From a virus, in IMG/VR virus record IMGVR_UViG_3300042549_001515, positions 1-25,315 of that record: a stretch of 25,315 bases of DNA, one strand, 5' to 3'. The translations under genes and the position numbers were made by a program. Below, in pieces: positions 1 through 10,000 of the stretch. Each line of letters opens with the position of its first letter. Within the stretch, counting starts at the first letter, position 1. The notes under the pieces were generated by a model. It had not been told where the DNA came from, did no database searches, and saw only the letters and a list, made by a program, of their open reading frames with translations.

Positions 1-2
1 CG

Positions 3-464
3 CCTGATCCTGTAGGCAGGCTACATCCTAAGTGGAACGGCAGTGCGTGGGAACTTACCGCAGACTACCGTGGGACTAACTGGTTTAACTCCACCACCAA
101 AAAATACGATGTCTCTGTCCAGCCCGACGATGAGCGTTCTAGCCCGTGGGTTGAGATAATCGGCGGCGAAATTACGTCTAGTTTTCCTCCAGCGGACGGA
201 GCGTATGTATTTGACTACGTTGCAAAAGAGTGGATACCAGATAACGATACGCAAGAGGCTAAAGTACGAGAAAAGCGGAATCAACTTCTGTCGGCCTGCG
301 ACTGGACTCAACTCGCAGATATTCCTGCGGACACTAAAGCTCTGTGGGAGCCGTACCGCCAAGAGCTGCGCGATGTCACAGATCAGCCCGGGTACCCATA
401 CAACATCGTTTGGCCGACTCCACCGTCTTATACTGAAACCGTCTACGAAGTTGGGAGCATGTGA
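3..464 (+). CDS. Phage tail assembly chaperone-like protein (5' truncated)
   Basis: An open frame enters from the left edge and runs to TGA at 462-464, giving about 153 residues without a start codon. The C-terminal half reads KREKRNQLLSACDW-type sequence, then 'ADIP', 'YRQELRDVT' and 'YPYNIVWPTPP'. This pattern (R-x2-LL-x2-CDWTQL, then W-x2-YRQ-LRD, then WP-P) is typical of the XkdW/APC-like phage tail assembly chaperone family often found at the end of tail-fibre gene clusters. The N-terminal part is rich in W, D and T and may be a fibre-like segment. The stop codon overlaps the next ATG as TGATG, so the two genes are probably translationally coupled. Family assignment rests on motif memory, and the upstream part is unseen. 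Confidence 0.72.
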   Translation, partial: PDPVGRLHPKWNGSAWELTADYRGTNWFNSTTKKYDVSVQPDDERSSPWVEIIGGEITSSFPPADGAYVFDYVAKEWIPDNDTQEAKVREKRNQLLSACDWTQLADIPADTKALWEPYRQELRDVTDQPGYPYNIVWPTPPSYTETVYEVGSM

Positions 465-916
465 TGTACAACTTTGTGAGGCAGACTATCGGTGGTTTTC
501 ACGTTCACAAAGCTACGCCAGAAATTGGCGCAGTCCACCACAAAAAGTTTGCTTACAAAGTAACACCGCAGAACCAAGCTACTCTTAACGTCTACCTAGC
601 TGGTAGCTTTGAGCTTCAGGCTACTTCATTTACGCAGTTGCTGGAGGCAGGTCAGACCAGCTTAGACGTAGCCTTAGCAGAATACCCCGCTGGCGAATTG
701 TTTACGGAACGCGTAGTGTCAGGCCCAGCCATAAGGTATTGCGTGGCTAAAGCTGGCGGCGGGGCGTGGTTAAGGGCGCGTGTTGATGTTACGCCTGAGT
801 GGGTGCCAGAGCACAACGGCCTGTTGATTTACCTTGACGGTGATTTGGCAGAAGTTACGAACGGCGTAGCGCCAACTAAAATTGGTATCGCAGTGTACTG
901 CTGGGCTACGGCATAA
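464..916 (+). CDS. Hypothetical phage protein, 150 aa
   Basis: Starts at ATG 464, overlapping the stop of the tail chaperone-like gene (TGATG). An in-frame GTG at 461 is possible but less likely. The predicted protein has no signal peptide or membrane segment. Its residues alternate between polar and hydrophobic, with many beta-formers (YKVTPQ, LNVYLAG, FELQATSF, GIAVYCWATA), suggesting a small all-beta fold. Its place between a tail chaperone-like gene and virion genes suggests a minor tail or decoration protein, but I do not recognise the family. The next gene begins seven bases after its stop. Confidence 0.7.
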   Translation: MYNFVRQTIGGFHVHKATPEIGAVHHKKFAYKVTPQNQATLNVYLAGSFELQATSFTQLLEAGQTSLDVALAEYPAGELFTERVVSGPAIRYCVAKAGGGAWLRARVDVTPEWVPEHNGLLIYLDGDLAEVTNGVAPTKIGIAVYCWATA

Positions 917-923
917 TCCCCAC

Positions 924-1337
924 ATGGCCCAACTCGTCTACGACCAGAAAGAACGCATCGGCGCATGGGTCGCTGAGCAGGTCAAACAGAACGCTGACTG
1001 GGGCAGCTTCTACGCCATTGGCGTTGTGAGTGGTGACGAAGTGCTGGCTGGTGTGGTCATCAACAACTACAACGGCTCCAACGCCACGTGCCACATTGCC
1101 ATCGCTCGGCAGACCAAACAGATCGTCCCGCTGTTCCGTGCAGTGTGCGACTACGCGTTCCGCCATTGCAGGCTAAAAAGATTGACTGGCATGGTTCCGT
1201 CAAATGAGCCTAAAATACTGGCATTCGACAAGCACCTCGGTTTTGAGGAAGAGTTCGTCATGAAGGACGGCGCACCGGGTGCCGACATGCACGTTTTGGT
1301 AATGTGGCCCGACACATGTCGCTGGCTGAAGGAGTAA
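924..1337 (+). CDS. GNAT-family N-acetyltransferase, 137 aa
   Basis: Predicted acetyl-CoA-dependent acyltransferase. The order of elements fits the GNAT fold: an N-terminal helix (KERIGAWVAEQV), strands around 'AIGVVSGDEVLAGVVINNY', then 'IAIARQTKQIVPLFRAVCDYAF' at the acetyl-CoA-binding region, and the C-terminal signature 'RLTGMVPSNEPKILAFDKHLGFEEE' (R-L-x-G-x-V...N...A...LGF). ATG 924 is chosen because it follows the previous stop closely; a TTG at 882 would force overlap. No clear Shine-Dalgarno is visible, so coupling to the upstream gene is likely. The substrate is unknown. Similar genes are common in podophage structural modules, where they could acetylate a virion or host protein. It is followed by a good ribosome site (AAGGAG) for the next gene. 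Confidence 0.82.
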   Translation: MAQLVYDQKERIGAWVAEQVKQNADWGSFYAIGVVSGDEVLAGVVINNYNGSNATCHIAIARQTKQIVPLFRAVCDYAFRHCRLKRLTGMVPSNEPKILAFDKHLGFEEEFVMKDGAPGADMHVLVMWPDTCRWLKE

Positions 1338-1340
1338 ATC

Positions 1341-2288
1341 ATGGGTGGTAAATCGCAACCAGCGCCGGACTACGAGCCAATGAAGAAGCTTGGTGAGAGA
1401 CAATTAGAGTTTGCTGAACGGCAGTATGCTGAAATGATGCCTCTGGCCCGTCAGGTCTACGGCCAACAGATGGATGCGCAGCGTCAGCAGATGAACCAAG
1501 CGCAGAACTACTTCGACTACCAGCAGCAGACGTTCCGCCCGGTAGAGCAAGGCCTTGTCCGAGACGCTGAGCGTTTCAGCACTGAGGGGTATCGTGAGCA
1601 GATGGCTGGCCAAGCCGCCGCTGCAGCCGGTCGCGCCTTTGGAGTTCAGCAAGACATGGGTCAGCGGGCCATGGCCTCGCGTGGTGTGAACCCGAACTCC
1701 GGTGCTGGTATGGCGCTGCAGGCTCAGGGCAATTTGGGTCTTGCCGCACAACGCGCCAACGCCATGACGGGCGCACGCACTCAGGCTGAACAGCTTGGCT
1801 TTGCCCGACGCCTTGACGTCACAGGTCTTGGCCGTGGCCTTGCAGGCGCATCGACCGCTGCATATCAGGGCGCTACAGGCGCAGGTTCCGCAGGTATAAC
1901 TACAGCCATGGCTCCGGGTAATCAGTATCAGCAAGGCATGGCTGGTGCTGGCCAGACGTACGGCAACATTCTTACCAACCAGACAAGCCAGTTCAACACA
2001 GGTTTGAAGGCTGAAGGTGAAGTCATGGGTGCTTTGGTGGGCGCTGGCACAACAGCAGCGTTCAGGTCTGACCGCCGCCTCAAAGAAAACATCGAGTTGG
2101 TTGGTCGTGATGAGCGCACAATGCTGCCACTGTATGAGTTCGAGTACATCAACGGTTCAGGTCGCCGTTTCTTGGGTGTCATGGCAGACGACGTCGAGCA
2201 GAAATTCCCTGACATGGTCTTTGACATGCCAGACGGCTACAAGGCAGTCAACTACGCCGGTCTCGGCATCGAAATGGTGGAGGTTTAA
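1341..2288 (+). CDS. Virion protein with C-terminal peptidase S74 intramolecular chaperone domain
   Basis: 315 aa; ATG preceded by AAGGAG at a proper distance. Residues 1-60 are charged and helical (GERQLEFAERQYAEMM, QQMDAQRQQMNQ). Residues 60-240 are rich in Ala, Gly and Gln without obvious enzymatic motifs, as in internal or ejection proteins and other helical virion proteins. The C-terminus carries SDRRLKENIELV (S243-D-R-R-L-K248) followed by 'LYEFEYINGSGRRFLGVMADDVEQKFPDMV' and 'YKAVNYAGLGIEM', the hallmark of peptidase S74. In this family the Ser/Lys dyad (Ser and Lys five residues apart) releases the C-terminal chaperone after trimer folding, so cleavage before S243 is expected. S74 usually ends tailspikes or fibres; here the body lacks beta-helix features, which is unusual. 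It sits in the slot before the large internal-type proteins. Confidence 0.85.
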   Translation: MGGKSQPAPDYEPMKKLGERQLEFAERQYAEMMPLARQVYGQQMDAQRQQMNQAQNYFDYQQQTFRPVEQGLVRDAERFSTEGYREQMAGQAAAAAGRAFGVQQDMGQRAMASRGVNPNSGAGMALQAQGNLGLAAQRANAMTGARTQAEQLGFARRLDVTGLGRGLAGASTAAYQGATGAGSAGITTAMAPGNQYQQGMAGAGQTYGNILTNQTSQFNTGLKAEGEVMGALVGAGTTAAFRSDRRLKENIELVGRDERTMLPLYEFEYINGSGRRFLGVMADDVEQKFPDMVFDMPDGYKAVNYAGLGIEMVEV

Positions 2289-2290
2289 TC

Positions 2291-4036
2291 ATGGGATTCG
2301 CAGCAGGCTTTCAAGTAGGTGCTTCCGCCGTCGAGCGTGGTCTCAAGATGCGCGAGGAAGATAAACTGAAACGGGATTTGGCGGCGGCTTATGCCAAGCC
2401 AGAAACTTCGCAAGGCTACACAGCCGAAACAGGTCAGCAGCTGGAAGCTCTTGCAAACACTGGTGCGTATGACATCGTGCCGCAGTATGGCCCTGCAGGC
2501 GAGGGGCAGGCCCAAGGCGCGTTTACTGGCTACCAAGCCGTACCTAAAGCTGGTCTGGACTTGCAAGGCGATATGCCAGCAGCTCCCATGGCGTTTAATC
2601 CGCAGCAAGTTCAGGACTACGGCGGGCGTCGCGTTGCTGGGCAGTTTGACCCTGCGCAGTTGCGCGGTTTGCAGATGCGCGAAGCTGCCCGTGTTCTGGG
2701 CGCTAGTGGTGATGTCCGTGGAGCTGCAGCCTTAGAGATGCAAGCTGAAGATTTTGCTGCTAGAGCTGCGGACCGGGAGTACCAAGCCAAAGAGCGCCCG
2801 CTTCGGCTGCAAAGTCTTGAAGGTACGATCGCTGGACAAAAAACACAGCAGCGGCTTGCTGACGTTGGCTTAACCAAAGCTGAACGCGACCTTCAACAAA
2901 CACTGAGTTTCGATAGCGCGTTCGCAAAGATTAACGAAACCAAGTACGAAAAGCCAGAAGACCGAGACGCTGCTGTTTTAGCTGCTGTTGAGCAATTTAA
3001 AGGTCCAGAAGCCAAAGCCGCGTTGCAAAAAGATTACAGCGCCCTAGAACGTGACAAAATTGCGAAAGATGGTTTGAAGTTTGACCAAACTATCAAGCAG
3101 GCTCGCCTCAAAGGGCCAGCCGCAGCGCTCAAAGCCATTGATGATTTGAACGACAGTTTCAAGTTAGAAATCGACGGCTTTAACGTAACGCAGGTCAACA
3201 ATGATGGCTCGCGTGTTCCGTTCCTATCAGCAAAAACTGCTGAGGAGTTTGCCCTTGGTGTGGACTCTAGGATCAAAGAAGGTGGCGCTTTTGAGCTGGC
3301 CAAGTTCCGTCAAGATGAGCAGACAAAAACTGCGCAGATTGGCTACTACAACGCGCTGGCAAAGAAGGCTGCTTCCGAAGGTGGAGCTGCTGCCAATCAG
3401 CTGTCCGGCGTGCAGGTTGGTTATGCACGAGACCCAAAGACAGGTCAACCAGTTCAAATTATGAGCGCCCTTCGTTTTAACAAGCGAACAGGTGATCTGG
3501 AGAGTGTGCAGGTTCCGCTTGAGCAGAACGTCGTTCCAGCAGCTGCGCTGGACCCAAAAAAGATTTCTGAAGCTGCTGAGCTGATGGTTGGCACCCCAGT
3601 AGACCCAACAAACAAGAAGGGTCCGCAGCATACGTTCCAGACGGCGCGGCAAGCTGTTACGGACCAGATTTTTAACCAATACTTGGGCACTGGGGGTACG
3701 GGGGGTGCTGCGGCTGATCTTGATCCGAAAGGGTTGGCGGCAAAGATTCTGGCGGGGCAAAAACCAGCTGCCGCTACTCCAGCAGCTTCAGCTCCTGTGG
3801 GGTTATCTCTTGGCCAACAAAGCCCTAACGCTGCAACAACTGCGCGAGATGCTAGATTTAATGAAAATGCACAGGCTGGTTTAGTCATGCGTGAACGCGA
3901 GCAGCGTGCTGCAAATGACCCTGACATTAAAGCGCTGCGTGTACAACTAGCTAATATGCGAAGTGGTGACCCGCGCAGAACTGCGGAACTCACTAAACAA
4001 CTTACTGATTTGCGCCAACAACGATATGGTTTTTGA
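2291..4036 (+). CDS. Putative internal virion protein, 581 aa
   Basis: Starts two bases after the S74 gene; the only upstream purine-rich stretch is GGTGGAGG at 2276-2283. The N-terminus MGFAAGFQVGASAVERGLK resembles starts of phage internal core or ejection proteins. Residues 110-320 are strongly helical with many A, Q, K, R, E and D (REAARVLGASGDVRGAAALEMQAEDFAARAADREYQ..., then REYQAKERPLRLQSLEGTIAGQ), giving likely coiled coils. The C-terminal 90 residues are a flexible Ala/Thr/Pro segment (around 480-510), then charged helix. No enzyme motif is seen. Its position between the S74 protein and the giant polyvalent protein matches the gp14-gp15-gp16 arrangement of T7-like phages, so a role in the DNA-ejection apparatus is inferred, not shown. 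Confidence 0.75.
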   Translation: MGFAAGFQVGASAVERGLKMREEDKLKRDLAAAYAKPETSQGYTAETGQQLEALANTGAYDIVPQYGPAGEGQAQGAFTGYQAVPKAGLDLQGDMPAAPMAFNPQQVQDYGGRRVAGQFDPAQLRGLQMREAARVLGASGDVRGAAALEMQAEDFAARAADREYQAKERPLRLQSLEGTIAGQKTQQRLADVGLTKAERDLQQTLSFDSAFAKINETKYEKPEDRDAAVLAAVEQFKGPEAKAALQKDYSALERDKIAKDGLKFDQTIKQARLKGPAAALKAIDDLNDSFKLEIDGFNVTQVNNDGSRVPFLSAKTAEEFALGVDSRIKEGGAFELAKFRQDEQTKTAQIGYYNALAKKAASEGGAAANQLSGVQVGYARDPKTGQPVQIMSALRFNKRTGDLESVQVPLEQNVVPAAALDPKKISEAAELMVGTPVDPTNKKGPQHTFQTARQAVTDQIFNQYLGTGGTGGAAADLDPKGLAAKILAGQKPAAATPAASAPVGLSLGQQSPNAATTARDARFNENAQAGLVMREREQRAANDPDIKALRVQLANMRSGDPRRTAELTKQLTDLRQQRYGF

Positions 4037-4080
4037 CTGCGTCGCGGTAACATACGCCTAGTTGAATTAAAGGTACGCAC

Positions 4081-7000
4081 ATGCCGTCTCTACAAGAACT
4101 GCGATCCGCCCTTGGGGCGTTTGCCGACGATAAAAACGACGAGCAGCTTTTGCAACTAGCGTCAACTGCAGCGGGTGTTTCTCCGGGGCGTATTGCTTCT
4201 GAGTACGGCTACAAGCCAACCTCGTCTGGCGTCGCTGGACTTCGCACTGGCGCTTCTATTGACCGCTACCAAGCTGGCCTGTATGGGCTGGGGGAGGCTG
4301 TTACCGGGGCTAACTTCTTTCGTCGTGGCCGTGAGGCTAACGAGTTTGAAGCCAATGTAGCTTCGGAGCGGGCTCGCGCTCAAGGCGCAATTGAGAGCTT
4401 TGAAGACGTCCAAGGTATTTCTGACCTGCCAAGCTATGTCGGCGGTCTGGCCATTGGCTCTGCGCCATACATGGTCGAAGCCCTTGGCGGTGGTCTTGCT
4501 GCTCGTGGGTTGATGTCCGGCACTCGTGCCGCTCTGGGTACTGCCCGGGCCGCTGGTGACGTTGGTGCTGCTGCCCAAGCCACTCGAGCGCTGCGTGCTG
4601 GCCAGACTGTTGGTGGCGTAGCTGCCGGTTATCCGTCCGCAGTTGGCGACATCCTGCAAGCACAGCGAGAGCAAGCCGACGGTCAGATTGACTTGGGCGC
4701 TGCACTAGCACTTGGCGTGCCGTACTCGGCCCTCAACGCTTTGGGTATCGAAGGTGCTTTGGCCCGACAGCAAGGTATTCGTTCTGGCATTACCGCCTTG
4801 GATAACATTCAAGGCCTGCGCGGCGGTTTTGCTCGTGCTGGAGCTTCTGGCGTACGTACTGCAGGTATAGAAAGCGGCACCGAGACTCTGCAGGAGATGA
4901 CCACGCAGCTTGGCCGAATGGCCGTTGATCCAAATGAAGCATTCCTGTCAGATGCTGCGCTAGGTCGTTACAAAGAATCAGCCATTGGTGGTGCGTTCCT
5001 TGGCGGTACTATCGGTGGCGCTACAGGCTTTGGCCGCAGCGAAGGCTATCGAGCTCCCATGCAGGAGCAAGACCTGACTGCCCCAGAAGACACCATTACA
5101 CGCCCACGGCCAGAGCAGTTTGTTACCGCCGACCAGACAGTCGGCCTCAAGAGATTTGTCGATGAGACTACTGGCATTGTGCGCCCATCGCGTAAGGGCT
5201 ACGAGGAGCAGTTTAAGGCGGCGTTTGACGAGCCCAGTGGCCAGTATGTGTCTGATCCAGCTACCGGCGTTGAGCGTGAGCTGACTGCTGGCGAGTTGAT
5301 GCAGCGTAGCGCTGGCGTCATGGACTTGACTCAAGCCAATCCAGCACAGACTGCTGTGGCTGAAAGCACCGCTGCCAAGGTAGCTACTACTCGTGATCCA
5401 CGCGATGTCTTCTTGCGTGATGAACTCAAGGTAATTCCAAACAACAACAGCCGTCAGCTGTTTACGCTGATGGAAGAGCAGGGCGTTGACCCTACATCTC
5501 CAGCCATGGTTCCAGTGTGGAACTACGCCGCCGCAAAGTACATGACTCCAAGTCGCCTGACAAAAGCTACGGAGCTGATGGATGCGGCCATCATCGAATC
5601 CCGCAAGGAGGCACCAATTGGCACAGGAGTTTCTACTGTACAGCAGCCTGCAGGAGGCTTGGGAGTCGGGAGCCCTGTCGTTCAAGGAACAGTGGTCGGA
5701 GGTGCCCCAGCAGCTGGAGCCCCACTTCAACAAGCTGGCATTCTTCCAGTCGCCCCCGGGCAACCATCTACCACTGTAACTACGACTGCCCCAGCAGCCG
5801 CACTCGGCCAACCATCTACTACCGGAGCACCAAGTGGCACTCAAGCCCCTCAAACCATCGAAGCAGCGCCGCAAGGACAAACAACCACCCGAGGTGCCCC
5901 CGGCACGACTGCGCTAGTTGATACGTCTGATGACGCTCTGGAGATTGCCCGCGCTACTGGCAACGCTTCCGAGATTGAGGCCATGCGCGAAGATGAAGCT
6001 GGGTTGCGTGGGGAGCAACGCGACTTCACTGAGAACGACCTCAATGACTTGATCGACGAGCAGCTTGGCAAGGGCAAAAACAAAGAGCGCGACCGTAAGA
6101 TTCTTCGCGCATACATCCTGTCCCGCCGCGTGGAAACAGAAGGCGATAAGGGCGATCTGGTCGAAGAAATTGCCAACACGTTTGGCATTACCGAAGACCG
6201 CGTCCGTCAGATTGGCAACCCAGAAAAACTTGCACGGCTTGCCGTTTCAAAAGGGTTTGACAGCAACCAAGTGTTTGACTTGCTGGGTATTGAGTCCGCC
6301 CAAAAGAAAGTTGCTACTAAGCTCGGCAAACTTAAAGGCGAGCTGGACAGACTAAAGAAAAAAGCCAACCCATCCAAAGCAGACACTGCTCGCATGGCAG
6401 AGTTGGATGAGCAGATCACACGCATTAGTGACGCAGCCGAATCCGGTGACATGGCTGTTGCGTTTAGAGAAGCTGGCATTGAAGGCGAAGCCGGTGAAGC
6501 GTTTGGCAATTTGGACGATGCTCGAGAATGGCAGAAGGCCAGCACTGCGGGTAGCCAGTTGGCTGTTGATCTGGTTTCCATTGCAGACAACATTGCCGAG
6601 CTAAAAACAACAGCCGCCGAGTTAAAAGATTTGGGTTTGGCTCAAGCCGAAGCTGCTGCTGTTGCCCGCATTGATGAACTGACGGCAAAGTATGAAACTC
6701 TGGTGGCTAGTGCTACTGCGCCAAAGGCGGAACGTAAGAAAGCCAAAGCCAAAACCGAAACTGCCCAAGTGGCTGCTGAGGAAAAGGACGCCGCCAAAGA
6801 AGCTGAAGCTGCCAAGTTCCGCGCTGAGCGTGCTGCCAAGCTGCAGGCTGACCGTAACGGTTTCGCCGTTGGTGATACCGTCAAGAACCCCAAGCTGGGC
6901 ACTGGCGTGGTTAAGAGCTTCGCTGGTGACGGCGACGCAACCACTGTTACTGTTGAATTCAAGAGCGGGCAGACCAAAGAGCTGTCTGTCAAACTGGCCA

Positions 7001-10000
7001 AACTGGAGAAGACCAATGCCGTTCAAGTCGAAAGCCCAGCAGGGGTACCTGTTCAGCCAAAAGCCGAAGCTGGCAAAGAAGTGGGCCGACAAGTACGGCG
7101 TGCCCCAAAACCTACCGAAAAAAGCCAAGCCCCAACAGTCATCCTCACCCAAGCAGAACAAGCCGCTCAAGCGTGGGATGTAGTCGCTGCTGACTTCCCA
7201 GAGGCTCCCAAGTTTGCTGACCTGACCAAGGCCCAGCAGAACAATTTCATTGGCTTTGGCGAAGGCAACTGGGAGCGCGGTGACGTTGAGCTTGAGCTGA
7301 CCAAGCTGGCCCGCGCTGCTGCGCCTACTCAACGAGCTATTGGCAGTGAGCCAGTGACCATTGACGTAGAGTCCCGCATCATCGACGAAACCGTAGCTCC
7401 GCAAGTTGCCAAGCTGCCTGCACCTCAAGTTACGCGGTTAGAAAACCACTATAACGCTAAGCGTGACAGTGCTGAGTTCTTGGCCAAGGTCAAGGCCGAC
7501 GTCGTTCTGTACGCCACCAAGGGTGCTGAGGCAGTTGCTGGCGCTATCCGCGACATCATCAAGTCCATCCACGCAGGTGTTCTGTCCGTGGCCATGATCT
7601 TCAACCCGACAGCTGTGTCGCAGATCGAAGCCTTCGTGGTGATTCCACAGGAGACCCAGACTACAACACAACAGGTTTTGGCAGAACTGCCAGACGAAGT
7701 GAAGGGTATGTCCGAGGCAGGCAAGCAAGCCTACGCCACACTGATCCCAGCCCTCAAGGGCAAGATTGGCGACAAGTTCGTTACCATCGCTGACAAGCCA
7801 AGCGGTCGCATCTTTGTGTTCAAGGCCAATGGCGAGCTGGTGCTGCAGCAAAAAGCTCTGTTTGGTTTGGCCAAGGGTGACCTGTACAAGGGCAACAACG
7901 ACCTCAAGCAGAACCGCGTTACCCCAGCTGGCTTGTTCGGGTTGAATGTGGTGGACGCTGCAAAAGGTGGAGCTGCTGCTACGACTGCTGGTGACTATGA
8001 CTTTGGCAAAGTGTTTGCTCTGGACGATCCAGATGCCACAGTTACATTCATGCACTCTGTCTGGCTCAAAGAGTCGGACGCTGCCAAGCGTGCTGCTGCC
8101 CTGAAGAACGATTCTGCTGCTGACTCGCGTTACTCGTTTGGCTGTATCAACGTGGACAAAGAGACGTTCAAGGACATGGTTGGCAAGTACAGCGCCAACA
8201 TGGACGGCTCCAAGCTGTTCGTGGTTCCTGACGTGCAAAGCACAGTCAACGACTTTATTACGGGCAACGTGGCCAATGACCGACTCGTGCGCGAAGGCGT
8301 ACAGCCAGTCACTAAGACCACTACCACTCCAGTGAAGTCAGCTACCAAGACTGCTGGTGTTGACCGCACCGTGGCTGCCAAAGAGGAAGAGGGTGTAAAG
8401 TTCAACGCCCTTCGCACTGTAAATACGATTGATGGGGACAACGTAGCTGTAGAACTGCAAGAGCAGGAACTGTCCCGCCTTGAGGCTGTGCCCGGTGTTG
8501 GCTTGGCTACTGACCGCCTGCGCAAAGAAGGCCTCGGCAATTTGGTTGACTATGTTGGTGGCTGGTACGTTACCGATTCCAAAGTCAATTGGGACGGAGG
8601 TTTTACCGCTGTCGATGGCGAGGCAGCAGTTCTAATGCGTCGGGGCATGCTTACAGATTCGCAACGCGTCGAGTGGACTATGTATCACGAGATCGGCCAT
8701 GCTGCGGACCAAACGCATCTTGAAGGCGGCGGTGTCTTTTCCAGTTTGCCTGCGTTTAACGTTCGATTAGAAAAAGGCCAGATCAAACCCATGGGTGCAG
8801 TGATGAAAGCTGCGTTCGATCACTACAACAGCAACCCCACATCGGACTTGTCAAAGCACTTGTCGTACCCATTTGATCGTACGCAGCATGGCGATTTGGA
8901 TGGCGACGGCATCCGCGAAGAGCTGTTTGCCCAACTGTGGGCTACGTACACAACCAGAGACGGTCGTGAGTTTTTGGAAGACAATTTGCCAGAAGTGGCA
9001 GACTTCATGGAGCAGGTATATGAACAAGTCAAACAAACCGACTACGCCGCTGCAAAGGCAAATGAAACTCAACGCTCAGCGCAAGCTGGGAGCCAAGCCT
9101 CGCAAGGGAATGGTCAGCCAAGACAAGTTCCCCTCCGGCAAGCTACCGTTCCTTTCAGAGCGCTCCGCCAAAGACAAGGCTTGATCGACCGCAACATTGC
9201 CAAGCTGCCCAAGCAGGCGCAGCAGCCAGTCCGTAACACTGTCGGTGCCTTGGGCGATCTGGCAGGTAAGGGTTTGGACTACGTTGTGTTTACCAGTGAC
9301 TTGGTCAAGCGCGGCGTGGCCGCTGGTATGCCGTCGGCTCAGAAGTTTGCTGATGTGCTGGCCCGTCGTGCTGCTCGCGTCAGTGAGCTCGAGCGCGAGA
9401 TCGAGAAAATTGCAGACGGCTACGCCAACATTGAGCAGGAGTTCAAAGGTTCTTCTCGTGGCAGCGTCAACGACTTTTTGTTTGAGTCCACCCGCACAGG
9501 CAAGTGGGGCTATGGCAAGTTCCGTGATACCAAGATGGGCGCTGAGTTCGACAAGCTGGGGCCCAAGGCTCAAAAGTTCGTCAAGGACGTGTTTGCCCAT
9601 GGCGATAAGGCGCTGTCCGACAAAAAGAAAATTGTCATTGACGCAGCAACGTCTGAGTACGACGCCATGATTAAGGCGGCGCAAGACGCCAACGACACCA
9701 AGGCTGAGGCTTCGCTCAAGGCTGAGAAGGCTGCGTCGCTCAAACGCTTCCAGACACTGTTCCGCATCCGTGAGGGTTTACCCTATGCGCCCATCAAGCG
9801 TAACGGTACTCAGGTTGTCATCGGCAAGTCCAAAGAATATCTGGCTGCTGTTGCAGCCAAGGACACCAAGCGCATCAAGGAGCTCGAGTCTGACCCTGAC
9901 CACTACCATGTCAGCTTTACAGACAGCAAGTGGGAAGCCCGCACTCTGCGCGATAAGCTTGACGAGCAGGGTGTGTTCACTGATCTGAACATCGTTACCC

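Noticed and set aside
205-588. 127-codon + strand frame overlapping the first two genes
   Set aside because: It overlaps two better-supported coupled frames and has a composition rich in Arg/Ser/Cys typical of an out-of-frame reading.
1183-1218. TTGACT and TAAAAT within the GNAT gene as a + strand promoter
   Set aside because: The spacing is about 23 bases, too long for a sigma70 promoter.
4033-4061. TTGACT before the giant gene as a -35 box
   Set aside because: No acceptable -10 hexamer occurs 15-19 bases downstream.
4978-5880. 300-codon and other long - strand open frames inside the giant gene (also 7438-8238 and 9076-9684)
   Set aside because: Same shadow effect; compositions are rich in Leu/Ser/Cys/Trp without family motifs, and no promoter or operon context exists on that strand.
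8893-8928. DLDGDG loop beside the metallopeptidase motif as an EF-hand or dockerin-type calcium site
   Set aside because: The position-12 acidic residue and the usual position-8 hydrophobic residue do not line up, so only half of the signature is present.
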